Assembly (NCBI GenBank): GCA_902798975.1
Contig: CADBYT010000010.1
Span: 1-64,000, forward strand
Reading direction: 5' to 3'
Length of the DNA stretch: 64,000 nucleotides
Source: an uncultured Bacteroidia bacterium
Lineage (GTDB): Bacteria > Bacteroidota > Bacteroidia > Bacteroidales > UBA932
Below the pieces are notes generated by a model that saw only the letters and a program-made list of their open reading frames with translations, searched no databases and was not told the origin of the DNA. The position numbers were made by a program, and so were the translations under genes. Positions 7,299-15,544 of this stretch are shown piece after piece; position 1 is the first letter of the stretch; each line of letters begins with the position of its first letter.

Positions 7299-9467
7299 AT
7301 GCAGGTACTCAAATTCGGCGGCAGTTCGGTGGCGGACGCCACCCGCATGTCCCAGGTCATCGACATCGTGCAGGCAGCCGTGGCGCGCGACCGGACCATC
7401 CTGGTCAGTTCCGCCATCAGCGGCTGTACGGACGCGCTGATCGCCATCGGGAAGGAAAGCGACCCGGCGGCGAAGGCGCAGCAGATCGACGTGCTCCGCC
7501 GCAGGCACCACGCCATCGCCCGGCGCCTCTTCACCGGCGCCGAGCGCCGGGAAATGATCACTGAGCTGGACGGCCTCTTCGAGGAACTGGCCGCCGCGGA
7601 GCCGGAGGCCTGCGTGACCTTCGGCGAGCTCTTCTCCACGCGCATCCTGGCGCGCAAATTCGCCTGCGAGGATGTGCCCACGCAGTGGCTGGATTCCCGC
7701 CAGCTGGTGCGCACCCTCGGCGGAGTGGTGGCCGAAGGACTGACCTACGCGAACATATTCGCCGCCGTGCAGGCGGCTCCGGAAGCACGCCTCTTCGTGG
7801 CGCCGGGTTTCATCGCCTCCGACGGCGACGGCCGCGTGACCACGCTCGGTCGCGGCGGTTCCGACTATAGCGCCGCCCTCTTCGCCGCAGGCGCCAAGGC
7901 CTCCGTGCTTGAGATCTGGACCGACGTGCCCGGCATGATGACCGCCAACCCCAAGGTCGTCCCGGCCGCCGTGAGCATTCCCGACATTTCCTACAAGGCC
8001 GCCCTGGCCCTGGCGGAGAACGGCGCCAAGGTGCTTTACGCGCCCACCGTCAAGCCGGCCATGGAGGCGGGCATCGCCTTCTCCATCCGCAACACCTTCG
8101 ATCCGCGCCATCCCGGCACGCTCGTTTCCGGCCGTCCGGCCGTGAAGGAAGGCGAATGGATGGGTGTGACCAGCCGCACGCTCGCCGACAGGGGCGAGTC
8201 GGTGGTCTGCCTGGTCGGCGAGGGCATTGCGTCCCGCGCTTCGGCCGCCGGCCGCATCCGCGCCGCGCTGTCCGAGGCCGGCATCCAGCCGCTGGGCGAG
8301 GTCACGGGTGAGGGCGACGTCTTCTTCATCCGCGTCCGTCCGACCGTCGAGCAGGCGGCCGTGGGCGCCATCCATCACGAATTCTTCGAGTCCCGCGCCG
8401 TGACCGTGATACCGGTCTTTATCGCGGGCTACGGGGCCGTGGGCCACGAACTGGTGCGCCTGATCGGCCTGAGCGCCGACCGCATCGCGACCCGGCGCGC
8501 CCGCTCCATCCGCATCATGGGCCTGTCCAACAGCCGCCGCTTCACCGTCGACCTCCGGGGCATCAATCCGGAAGAGGCCGAAGCCCGGCTGGAGAAGGGC
8601 GAGAACGCCGCCGACGGTGCCTTTATCGACGCCGTGCTCGCCTGTGCGCCGCGCGGTGCCGTGTTCGTGGACTGCACGGGCGATGAGCAGCTGCACGACC
8701 GCTACGCGGAACTCTTCCGCGGCGGCCTCAGCATCGTCACCTCCAACCGCCGCTCCCTGGCGCTGCCCTTCGTGCAGTACGCCGCCCTGAAGGCGGAGGC
8801 CCGCCAGAACGGCGCCTTCTTCCGATACGACACCACGGTGGGCAACTCCCTCCCGATCCTCGAGTCCATCGCCAGCGACGCCAACTGCAGCGACGGCATC
8901 GAGGCCATTGAGGCGGTGGTTTCCTGCACGCTGAACTATATCATCACGGGCTACGACGGCGCCAAGCGCGACAGTCTCGCCACGCTCCTGCGCCGCGCGC
9001 AGGACGAAGGCCTGACCGAAGCCGACCCCCGTACCGACCTGGGCGGCAAGGACGTGCTGCGCAAGCTGCTCATCCTCGCCCGCGAGGCCGGCGTTCCCCT
9101 GGAGGCGGACGACGTGGAGATCACCCCCATGCTCGGCCCGGAATTCTTCGGCTGCCCGCTGGACGAATTCTACCGCAAACTGGCGGAATACGAGCCGCAG
9201 TTCATCGCCCGCGAGGCGGAACTGGACGCGGTGGACGAGCGCCAGCGTTTCGTGGCTTCGCTGCGGCGCGACCCGTCCGCGCGGCACGGCTACCGCGCGG
9301 AGATCAAGATGCAGCGCGTCGGGCCCGACAGCCCCTTCTACTGGATCAGCGGCACGGAGAACGTGACCGTGGTCCGGAGCGAATATTCCGCCCCGCTCGT
9401 CATCAAGGGTGCGGGCGAGGGCGTCCGCCTGGCCGCAACCGGCATCATCAAAGACATCCTGATGTAG
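7299..9467 (+). CDS. thrA: Bifunctional aspartokinase/homoserine dehydrogenase, short form
   Basis: This 722-aa fusion enzyme phosphorylates aspartate and, in its second half, reduces aspartate semialdehyde to homoserine. The kinase half opens K-F-G-G-S-S-V (5-11) and has the G-R-G-G-S-D-Y-S loop. The dehydrogenase half starts near residue 368 with G-Y-G-A-V-G and has D-L-x-G-x-D-x-x-R-K. E. coli ThrA is ~820 aa. Here the sequence passes from the kinase end (N-T-F-D-P-R-H-P-G-T-L) to a single ACT-like unit (about 300-360), apparently missing the first ACT domain. Feedback control by threonine may therefore differ. It lies six bases after murA. Confidence 0.92.
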   Translation: MQVLKFGGSSVADATRMSQVIDIVQAAVARDRTILVSSAISGCTDALIAIGKESDPAAKAQQIDVLRRRHHAIARRLFTGAERREMITELDGLFEELAAAEPEACVTFGELFSTRILARKFACEDVPTQWLDSRQLVRTLGGVVAEGLTYANIFAAVQAAPEARLFVAPGFIASDGDGRVTTLGRGGSDYSAALFAAGAKASVLEIWTDVPGMMTANPKVVPAAVSIPDISYKAALALAENGAKVLYAPTVKPAMEAGIAFSIRNTFDPRHPGTLVSGRPAVKEGEWMGVTSRTLADRGESVVCLVGEGIASRASAAGRIRAALSEAGIQPLGEVTGEGDVFFIRVRPTVEQAAVGAIHHEFFESRAVTVIPVFIAGYGAVGHELVRLIGLSADRIATRRARSIRIMGLSNSRRFTVDLRGINPEEAEARLEKGENAADGAFIDAVLACAPRGAVFVDCTGDEQLHDRYAELFRGGLSIVTSNRRSLALPFVQYAALKAEARQNGAFFRYDTTVGNSLPILESIASDANCSDGIEAIEAVVSCTLNYIITGYDGAKRDSLATLLRRAQDEGLTEADPRTDLGGKDVLRKLLILAREAGVPLEADDVEITPMLGPEFFGCPLDEFYRKLAEYEPQFIAREAELDAVDERQRFVASLRRDPSARHGYRAEIKMQRVGPDSPFYWISGTENVTVVRSEYSAPLVIKGAGEGVRLAATGIIKDILM

Positions 9468-9470
9468 CGT

Positions 9471-10448
9471 ATGGATCTGTTTCGTCAAATATTGTCCTAC
9501 GATTCCACTTCCGGCGGGGAACGGGAGCTGGGCAAGTGGCTCGCGGAGCACCTGGATGCGCCGTACGTGCAGACATTCGATGTCGGCGACGGCACGCTGA
9601 ACGTCCTGCTGCGCTGGAGCAACTATCCCCGCGTGGTCTACTGCTCGCACATGGACACCGTCCCGCCCTACATCCCGCCGACCTTCCTGGAGGACCGGGT
9701 GCTGGGCCGCGGGACCTGCGACGCCAAGGGGCAGTTCTACGCCATGTACCGGGCTTGCCAGCGCCTGGCCGCGGCCGGCCATCAGGATTTCGCGCTGCTC
9801 ATCGTGAGCGGTGAGGAGACGGGCTCCTGGGGCGCCAAGGCCTTCTCCCGGCTCGGCTTCCACGCGCCGCTGCTGGTTGTGGGCGAGCCCACGGACAACT
9901 GCATGGTGAGCGCCTCCAAGGGTACCAAGCGCTTCAACCTGACCTTCCGCGGGAAGGCCTTCCACTCCGGCTATCCGGAGCATGGGCTGAGCGCCGTGGA
10001 GCTGTTCGTCGACTTCATGAACGAGCTGCGCGCGGCCGCCTTCCCGGAGGATCCGGAGCTGGGCAACACGACCTGGAACGTCGGACAGCTGCACAGCGAC
10101 AACGCGCAGAACATCCTCAGCCCCGAACTGAGCTGCCGCCTGTATTTCCGCACCACCTTCGCCTCCGACGCGCAGGTGGTGGATTGGGTGCGCGCCCGGG
10201 CCTGCGATACCCTGCAGGTGGAGGAGTTCGGCGGTGACGCGCCGGCGCATTACTACACGATGCCGGGCTTCCCGACCAAGCCGGTCGCCTTCGGCAGCGA
10301 CGCCCCGCACCTGAACGATTTCACGCACAAGATTATCTGCGGGCCGGGCTCGATCACCGTCGCGCACCGCGACGACGAGTTCCTGTCCCTGTCCGATTTC
10401 CAGCAAGCCATCAACAATTACGTCAAGATCTATGAAAGTTATCATTAG
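9471..10448 (+). CDS. dapE: M20 metallohydrolase, probable succinyl-diaminopimelate desuccinylase
   Basis: This 325-aa M20-family enzyme has all expected metal ligands: S-H-M-D-T-V-P-P, G-R-G-T-C-D-A-K-G, the catalytic pair S-G-E-E-T-G, the next Glu in V-G-E-P-T, and a late His in V-A-H-R-D-D-E. The family includes DapE, ArgE and LysK. The choice of DapE rests on the neighbours: dapB, dapA, dapD and dapF follow directly, and DapD makes the succinylated intermediate. It is shorter than E. coli DapE (375 aa), so ArgE-like specificity remains possible. It starts 3 bases after thrA and overlaps dapB by 17 bases. Confidence 0.82.
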   Translation: MDLFRQILSYDSTSGGERELGKWLAEHLDAPYVQTFDVGDGTLNVLLRWSNYPRVVYCSHMDTVPPYIPPTFLEDRVLGRGTCDAKGQFYAMYRACQRLAAAGHQDFALLIVSGEETGSWGAKAFSRLGFHAPLLVVGEPTDNCMVSASKGTKRFNLTFRGKAFHSGYPEHGLSAVELFVDFMNELRAAAFPEDPELGNTTWNVGQLHSDNAQNILSPELSCRLYFRTTFASDAQVVDWVRARACDTLQVEEFGGDAPAHYYTMPGFPTKPVAFGSDAPHLNDFTHKIICGPGSITVAHRDDEFLSLSDFQQAINNYVKIYESYH

Positions 10449-11094
10449 CGGATACGGCAAGATGGGCCACATGATCGAGGCCGTCCTGCAGCGCCGCGGC
10501 ATCGAGCTCGTGTGCGCCTCTGAAGACATCTGCGCCATCCCGAAGGAAGTGGCGCGCGAGTGCGTCTGCATCGATTTCACGACCCCGGAGGCCTTCCGGG
10601 CCAATTATAAGACCCTTGCCGCCAACTTCAAGGCCGTGGTGGTCGGGACCACCGGCTGGTACGACATGAAGGAGGATGTTTTCGCCGCCTTCGAGGCAGC
10701 CGGTACCCCGATGATCTGGGGCTCCAACTTCTCCGTGGGCGTAATCGCCCTCTTCGCCGGCATCGCGCGCGCCTGCCAGGTTCTCAAGGGCCACGGCTAT
10801 ACCCCGCACGTGGAGGAGATCCACCACATTCACAAGCTGGACGCGCCCAGCGGCACGGCCAAGAGCATCGGCGTCCTGATCGAAGATTTCCTCGGGGAGA
10901 AGCCCGAAATCGGCTCCCAGCGCATCGGGGAGGTCCCCGGCACGCATATCGCGGAATTCACTTCCGGGGTGGACAAGCTGACCTTCACGCACGAGGCCTT
11001 CTCCCGCCAGGGCTTCGCCGAGGGCGCCGTGGACGCGGCCCTCATGACCGAAGGCCTGAGCGGCGTCCATGAATTCAAAGACCTCATTTTGTGA
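10432..11094 (+). CDS. dapB: 4-hydroxy-tetrahydrodipicolinate reductase
   Basis: At 220 aa this is a compact form of DapB (E. coli 273 aa), as seen in some Bacteroidota. It has the Rossmann loop G-Y-G-K-M-G (7-12), the V-G-T-T-G-W segment and the DapB signature E-I-H-H-I-H-K-L-D-A-P-S-G-T-A with the catalytic His and Lys. It reduces the DapA product to tetrahydrodipicolinate with NAD(P)H in the cytoplasm. The start lies 17 bases inside dapE, indicating coupled translation. A gap of 45 bases to dapA is the longest in this part of the operon. Confidence 0.95.
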   Translation: MKVIISGYGKMGHMIEAVLQRRGIELVCASEDICAIPKEVARECVCIDFTTPEAFRANYKTLAANFKAVVVGTTGWYDMKEDVFAAFEAAGTPMIWGSNFSVGVIALFAGIARACQVLKGHGYTPHVEEIHHIHKLDAPSGTAKSIGVLIEDFLGEKPEIGSQRIGEVPGTHIAEFTSGVDKLTFTHEAFSRQGFAEGAVDAALMTEGLSGVHEFKDLIL

Positions 11095-11105
11095 GAATTA
11101 TTTCG

Positions 11106-11113
11106 TATCTTTA
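11106..11113 (+). promoter_or_regulatory. Possible internal promoter (TATCTTTA) before dapA
   Basis: A TAnnTTTA box lies in the only sizeable intercistronic gap (11095-11139). A TTTG occurs at 11088-11091, too close for canonical spacing. It may let dapA-dapD-dapF-aminotransferase be expressed separately; this is weak evidence. Confidence 0.3.
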
Positions 11114-11139
11114 CGGCGTTAGTTAAATAGTGTAGCATT

Positions 11140-12024
11140 ATGAAACCTCTTGTCCTGCAAGGATGCGGCACGGCGCTGGTGACCCCGTTCACCCCCGACG
11201 GAGCCGTGGATTATGAAGCCTACGCCCGCATGGTGGACCGTCAGGTCGCCAGCGGCGTACATTTCCTCGTCCCCCTCGCCACGACCGGCGAGACCCCGAC
11301 CCTTTCCGCCGGGGAGAAGACCGCCATCTACCAGCTTGTCAAGGAGCACGCCAAGGGTCTTCCCCTCATGCCCGGCGTGGGCGTGAACAGCCTTCCCGAC
11401 ACCCTCGGCAACATCCGTCTGCTCGAGCCCCTCGGCGCCGACGCGCTGCTCGTGGTGGTGCCTTATTACAACAAGCCTACCCAGCAGGGCCAGTATGAAT
11501 ATTTCAAGGCCGTGGCGGCCGAGACCTCCCTTCCGATCATCATCTACAATGTTCCGGGCCGCACCGGGGCCAACATGCTGCCCGACACGGTGATCCGCCT
11601 CGCGAACGATGTCCCCAACATCCGGGGCATCAAGGAGGCCTCCGGCAATTACGACCAGGTCAGCGAGATCATCCGCCGCGCCCCCGAGGGCTTCACGGTC
11701 CTCAGCGGTGACGACGACATGACCCTCGCCTTTATGGCTACGGGTGCCCACGGCGTCATCTCCGTGGCGTCCAACATTGCCCCGAAGGAGGTCACGCAGA
11801 TGGTCGAGGCCATGCAGCGCGGCGAGCTGGAGAAGGCCCGCGCCCTGCACCACCGCCTCTTCCCGCTCTTCAAGGCCTGCTTCGTGGAGTCCAACCCGAT
11901 TCCGGCCAAGGCGGCCCTCGCGCAGCTCGGCGTGATCGGCGGCACGGTGCGCCTGCCGCTTGCGGCCGCGTCGGATGCGACCCAGGCGCTGATGCAGAAA
12001 GTTATGGCAGAATTATGGAAATAA
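11140..12024 (+). CDS. dapA: 4-hydroxy-tetrahydrodipicolinate synthase
   Basis: This 294-aa class I aldolase condenses aspartate semialdehyde with pyruvate, the entry step of the DAP/lysine branch. The catalytic triad is visible: T48/T49 in A-T-T-G-E-T-P-T-L, Y136 in I-I-Y-N-V-P-G-R-T-G with R141, and the Schiff-base K165 in G-I-K-E-A-S-G. Length matches E. coli DapA (292 aa). It overlaps dapD by 10 bases. The flanking genes confirm it is DapA and not N-acetylneuraminate lyase. Confidence 0.96.
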   Translation: MKPLVLQGCGTALVTPFTPDGAVDYEAYARMVDRQVASGVHFLVPLATTGETPTLSAGEKTAIYQLVKEHAKGLPLMPGVGVNSLPDTLGNIRLLEPLGADALLVVVPYYNKPTQQGQYEYFKAVAAETSLPIIIYNVPGRTGANMLPDTVIRLANDVPNIRGIKEASGNYDQVSEIIRRAPEGFTVLSGDDDMTLAFMATGAHGVISVASNIAPKEVTQMVEAMQRGELEKARALHHRLFPLFKACFVESNPIPAKAALAQLGVIGGTVRLPLAAASDATQALMQKVMAELWK

Positions 12025-12788
12025 CGCTTGATCAATTCGAAGGCGTCATCGCCGATCTCGAGGCCGGCCGCCTGCGCGTCGCCGAGAAGGTGGACGGAGT
12101 CTGGCAGGTTAACACTTGGGTCAAGGAGGTGATTCTGGCGGGCTTCAAGCTCGGCCGCATCGCCGACATGTCCCAGGGGCAGTTCCCGTTCTTCGACAAG
12201 GACAGCTACCCGGTGCGGAAGTTCTCCGCCGATGACGGCGTGCGCATCGTTCCCGGTGGCACGAGCATCCGCCGCGGCGCCCACGTGGCCTCTGGCGCCA
12301 TTGTGATGCCTCCGTCCTACATCAATGTGGGCGCTTTCGTGGACAGCGGCACGATGGTGGACAGCCATGTGACCATCGGTTCCTGCGCCCAGATCGGCAA
12401 GCACATCCACATCTCCGCCGCCACGCAGATCGGCGGTGTGCTGGAGCCGGCCGGCGCCATGCCGACCATCATCGAGGACGGTGCCTTCGTGGGCGGCAAC
12501 TGCGGCATCTACGAGGGCACCATCGTGCAAGAGGGAGCCGTGATCGCCTCCGGCGTCATCATCACCGCTTCCACGGCCATTTTTGACGCCACGACGGGCG
12601 AGTTCGTGCCGCGCAATGCGGACGGTCGCGTGGTCGTGCCGCGCGGTGCCGTGGTGGTGTCCGGCAGCAAGCCGCTCAGACGCGGTCCCGGCGCCGACAG
12701 CGGCGTTTCGCTTTATTGCCCGGTCATCGTCAAGTACCGTGACGAGAAGACGGCCGGGTCGGTGGTTCTCGAAGACCTGCTTCGCTGA
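12015..12788 (+). CDS. dapD: Tetrahydrodipicolinate N-succinyltransferase
   Basis: This 257-aa protein (E. coli 274) has a short helical N-terminus and a left-handed beta-helix of hexapeptide repeats from about residue 75 (G-G-T-S-I-R-R-G-A-H-V-A and following, through V-I-A-S-G-V-I-I-T-A-S). It succinylates tetrahydrodipicolinate using succinyl-CoA. The M-V-D-S-H-V-T-I-G-S-C-A-Q-I-G-K segment is the usual DapD core. Its presence sets the pathway as the succinylase variant, which needs DapC and DapE; both candidates are in the operon. The stop shares one base with the dapF start. Confidence 0.95.
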   Translation: MEITLDQFEGVIADLEAGRLRVAEKVDGVWQVNTWVKEVILAGFKLGRIADMSQGQFPFFDKDSYPVRKFSADDGVRIVPGGTSIRRGAHVASGAIVMPPSYINVGAFVDSGTMVDSHVTIGSCAQIGKHIHISAATQIGGVLEPAGAMPTIIEDGAFVGGNCGIYEGTIVQEGAVIASGVIITASTAIFDATTGEFVPRNADGRVVVPRGAVVVSGSKPLRRGPGADSGVSLYCPVIVKYRDEKTAGSVVLEDLLR

Positions 12789-13690
12789 TGTTGCAATTGC
12801 ATAAATATTCAGGCGCGGGCAACGATTTCATGGTGCTCGACGGGCGGACGGAGGATGTTTCTCCCTACCGCTCTCCGGCGAGCATTTCCGCCATCTGCGG
12901 GAAGTTCGGGACGGACGGGATGATGATCCTGACCGGAGACGACGACTACGACTTCCGGATGGAATATTACAATTCCGACGGTTCCGGAGGCATGATGTGC
13001 GGCAACGGCGGGCGCTGCATCGTGGCTTTCGCCGACGCGCTGGGCATCCGGCCGCGCGACGGTCAGACGTATTATTTCCTCGCGGCCGACGGGCCCCACA
13101 CGGGGGAGATCCTCGCCCGGGACGGCAAGCGCAAGACCGTGCGCATCCGCATGATCGATGTGCACACGTTCCATCCCGCGCTGGACGGCTGGTTCCTGGA
13201 CACGGGCACGCGTCATTTCGTGCGCTTTGTGCCGGACGTGGAGGCCGTGGATGTGGAGGAGGAGGGGCGCCGGGCGCGCTGGGATCCGGCTTTTGCGCCG
13301 ATCGGCGCGAATGCAAATTTCGTGTCCGTCGATCCGGACGGCCTGCTGCATGTGCGGACGTTCGAGAAGGGGGTCGAGGGGGAGACGCTCGCGTGCGGCA
13401 CCGGCATCACCGCCTCGGCAATAGCGTTCTACCTGGCGGATGCTGGCCAGCGCGCCGGGGGTCCGGATTTTTCCGGGCCAGACAAAATGGCCCGGAAAAT
13501 ATCCGGACACCCCGGCTCCACAACGCCCTCGCACGCATCCGCCGACCCGTCATTCGCCGGCGTGACCGGCGAATCTCCCGTCCACTATGACATCCAGGCG
13601 CGGATCGCGCGGCTGGCGGTGGATTTCCGTCCGACCGACGGGGGCTTTACTGACGTTTATCTGACCGGCCCTGCCGATGAAGTACGATAA
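12788..13690 (+). CDS. dapF: Diaminopimelate epimerase with an in-frame repeat insertion
   Basis: DapF converts LL-DAP to meso-DAP. Both catalytic cysteines are present: C71 in G-G-M-M-C-G-N-G-G-R-C and C203 in E-T-L-A-C-G-T-G-I-T-A-S. The protein has 300 aa against 274 in E. coli. The excess is about 43 residues (about 222-264), lying between the helix after C203 and the last beta strands, a surface position. That stretch is encoded by two palindromic repeat elements (13455-13515 and 13549-13580) and is rich in Gly, Pro and Ser. The frame is kept, so the enzyme is probably functional. The last 14 bases overlap the aminotransferase gene. Confidence 0.94.
   Translation: MLQLHKYSGAGNDFMVLDGRTEDVSPYRSPASISAICGKFGTDGMMILTGDDDYDFRMEYYNSDGSGGMMCGNGGRCIVAFADALGIRPRDGQTYYFLAADGPHTGEILARDGKRKTVRIRMIDVHTFHPALDGWFLDTGTRHFVRFVPDVEAVDVEEEGRRARWDPAFAPIGANANFVSVDPDGLLHVRTFEKGVEGETLACGTGITASAIAFYLADAGQRAGGPDFSGPDKMARKISGHPGSTTPSHASADPSFAGVTGESPVHYDIQARIARLAVDFRPTDGGFTDVYLTGPADEVR
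13455..13515. repeat. 61-bp palindrome inside dapF (CCGGAnTTTTCCGG family)
   Basis: Arms of 26 and 28 bases pair perfectly apart from two single-base bulges, around a 7-base loop (GACAAAA). The core CCGGATTTTTCCGG ... CCGGAAAATATCCGG resembles the palindrome in prmC (60367-60410). It encodes part of the extra segment of DapF. The length and near-perfect pairing are not expected from ordinary coding sequence. Confidence 0.8.
13549..13580. repeat. REP-like palindrome inside dapF
   Basis: ATTCGCCGG-CGTGA-CCGGCGAAT forms a 9-bp stem, preceded by GTC and followed by CTCCCG. The same unit (GTCATTCGCCGACCTGATCGGCGAATCT) is intergenic at 16818-16844. Stem bases differ in a paired way (CCGG/CCGG against CCGA/TCGG). 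Confidence 0.8.
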
Positions 13691-14813
13691 ATTCTTTTCC
13701 GCGGACGTTCCGTCCTTCATGCGCTCTCCGGTGCGCGAGATCTTCAAGAAAGTGGATCTCTCGGCCATTTATTCTTTTGCCGGGGGCTATCCCGACGCGG
13801 CGACTTTTCCCATCGAGGATATCCGCCGCATCAGTGCGCAGGTGCTGGAGAAATACGGCGCCAAGGCGCTCCAGTACGGGGCGACGCAGGGGGTGCCGGA
13901 GCTGCGCGAGGTCATCGCGCGGCGCTACGGCGTCCCGGTGGAGAATGTCCAGATCACGACCTCGTCGCAGCAGGGTATCGATGTCTGCACGCGCGTGTTC
14001 GTGGATCCGGGCGATGTCATTCTGACCACGGCTCCGACCTATCTCGGCGCCCTGCAGTCTTTCAAGTCCTACCGTGCAGCAGTCCGCACGCTCGGCACCG
14101 GAGACGCATTGCCCCCGGACAGAAGGATAAAGTTCTGCTACGTGATTCCGGATTTCCAGAATCCGAGCGGGGAGACGATGACGCTCGAGGAGCGGAAGAA
14201 GCTGGTGGCGATGGCGCGGGAACAGGATTTCCTGATCGTGGAGGACAGTCCGTACCGGGAGCTGCGCTACAGCGGCGAGCCAGTGCCGACAATTTATTCC
14301 CTCGCGCCGGAGCGCACGATCCACCTGGGGAGCTTCTCCAAGATTTTCGCCCCGGGTTTCCGCCTGGGCTGGATGCTCGGACCGGTGGAGCTGCTGGACC
14401 AGATTTATGTCTGCAAGCAGTCGCTGGATCTCTGCCCGCCCATTCTGGATCAGTACATGGCCGCGGAGTTCATGGGCAGCGGCGCGCTCGACGCCAACCT
14501 GCAGAAGAGCATCGCGCTCTACCGCACCAAGAGGGACAAGATGCTCTCCCTGCTGGAGCAGTACATGCCGCAGGGCGTGTCCTGGACGCATCCGGAGGGG
14601 GGCCTCTTCCTTTTCCTGAACCTGCCGGATGGCTTCGACACCGTCGCACTCTACGACCGCGCCCTGTCCGCAGGCGTCGCCTATGTGGCGGGCTCGTTCT
14701 TCTATCCCGACGGCTCGCACCGCAATACGATGCGTCTCAATTTTTCCTTCCTCGATGCTTCGCGCATGGAGGCGGGGATCAAGTTGCTCGCTGAAGTAAT
14801 CAACCAAAAATGA
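13677..14813 (+). CDS. PLP-dependent class I/II aminotransferase, candidate DapC
   Basis: This 378-aa fold-type I aminotransferase opens with F-A-G-G-Y-P-D-x-x-x-F-P, as in the 2-aminoadipate/MocR-like branch. Visible are the Y-G-A-T-Q-G-x-P-E-L-R motif, N-P-S-G (162-165), the D-x-x-Y pair near 190 and the PLP lysine K222 in G-S-F-S-K-I-F-A-P-G-F-R. The succinylase route needs an N-succinyl-LL-DAP aminotransferase. No argD-like gene is nearby, and this gene overlaps dapF by 14 bases, so the DapC role is a strong contextual inference. Substrate specificity cannot be read from sequence alone. Confidence 0.85.
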   Translation: MKYDKFFSADVPSFMRSPVREIFKKVDLSAIYSFAGGYPDAATFPIEDIRRISAQVLEKYGAKALQYGATQGVPELREVIARRYGVPVENVQITTSSQQGIDVCTRVFVDPGDVILTTAPTYLGALQSFKSYRAAVRTLGTGDALPPDRRIKFCYVIPDFQNPSGETMTLEERKKLVAMAREQDFLIVEDSPYRELRYSGEPVPTIYSLAPERTIHLGSFSKIFAPGFRLGWMLGPVELLDQIYVCKQSLDLCPPILDQYMAAEFMGSGALDANLQKSIALYRTKRDKMLSLLEQYMPQGVSWTHPEGGLFLFLNLPDGFDTVALYDRALSAGVAYVAGSFFYPDGSHRNTMRLNFSFLDASRMEAGIKLLAEVINQK

Positions 14814-14818
14814 TAGTT

Positions 14819-15532
14819 ATGAAAAAGAGCTATTTGCTGCTGGCCGTCCTGGCCGTAGCCGCCTGCCAGCCCAAGCAGGACAACAAACCTTCCGATGCCC
14901 GTTCCTTCGGCCTGCTCGGCGATGTGAAGGAAGTGTATCTCACCCAGACGACGCTGTCTTCCACCAACGAGATGTATGAGGTGGTGGACGAACCCGGCGT
15001 GGAGAACCTGGAGTTTACTTTCGATGCCCAGGGCCGTGTCACGCTGGATATGTATGGCAGCGTCTATGAGTACAACGACGCCGGCGAGTTCATTCTGGGC
15101 GACAGCGAGTTTACCGAGCTGGAACGCGATGAGAAGGGCCGGCTTGCTGCTTACGACAACACCAATCTGGAATGGGACGAGCTGGAAGAGTTTGACATCG
15201 AGCACTTCTTCGCCTATCGCTTTGGCTATGATGACCAGAACCGTGTCATTTCGGAGGAGCTCACCGGCTGGGAATGGATCAACGTCTGCGAGTACACGTT
15301 TGACGGCAATAAGGTCTATCCGGCCAGCGGCACTTTCGAGAGCGATGCCGAAGGTTGGACGGAGGAAGGTACAATCAGCTTCGAGTACACCGCCTTCGAC
15401 GCCAAGGGCAACTGGACCGAGCGCATCAAGACCGTGAATACCAAGGGTTACGATTTTGACGATGAGGAGAATGCGCAGACTTGGACCGACGTGGTCAAGC
15501 AGGTCCGCCGCTTCGTCTACTGGTCTGAATAA
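14819..15532 (+). CDS. Putative lipoprotein with RHS/YD-like repeats
   Basis: From the ATG at 14819 the protein begins M-K-K-S-Y-L-L-L-A-V-L-A-V-A-A-C, a clear lipoprotein signal; a second ATG at 14810 overlaps the previous stop. The mature ~220 residues are acidic and contain Y/F-D-x-x-G/N-R-V-T/I units (F-D-A-Q-G-R-V-T, D-E-K-G-R-L, Y-D-D-Q-N-R-V-I, F-D-A-K-G-N-W). These resemble the YD/RHS-type beta-sheet repeats common in Bacteroidota lipoproteins. Function is unknown. It follows the dap operon without a gap and may ride on the same transcript. Confidence 0.75.
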   Translation: MKKSYLLLAVLAVAACQPKQDNKPSDARSFGLLGDVKEVYLTQTTLSSTNEMYEVVDEPGVENLEFTFDAQGRVTLDMYGSVYEYNDAGEFILGDSEFTELERDEKGRLAAYDNTNLEWDELEEFDIEHFFAYRFGYDDQNRVISEELTGWEWINVCEYTFDGNKVYPASGTFESDAEGWTEEGTISFEYTAFDAKGNWTERIKTVNTKGYDFDDEENAQTWTDVVKQVRRFVYWSE

Positions 15533-15544
15533 TTGATTTCCGGG

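Noticed and set aside
5754-10604. 1616-codon open frame on the minus strand across murB-dapE
   Set aside because: It mirrors strongly conserved plus-strand genes and has no recognisable motif. Long antisense frames are expected where third codon positions are GC-rich and stop codons rare.
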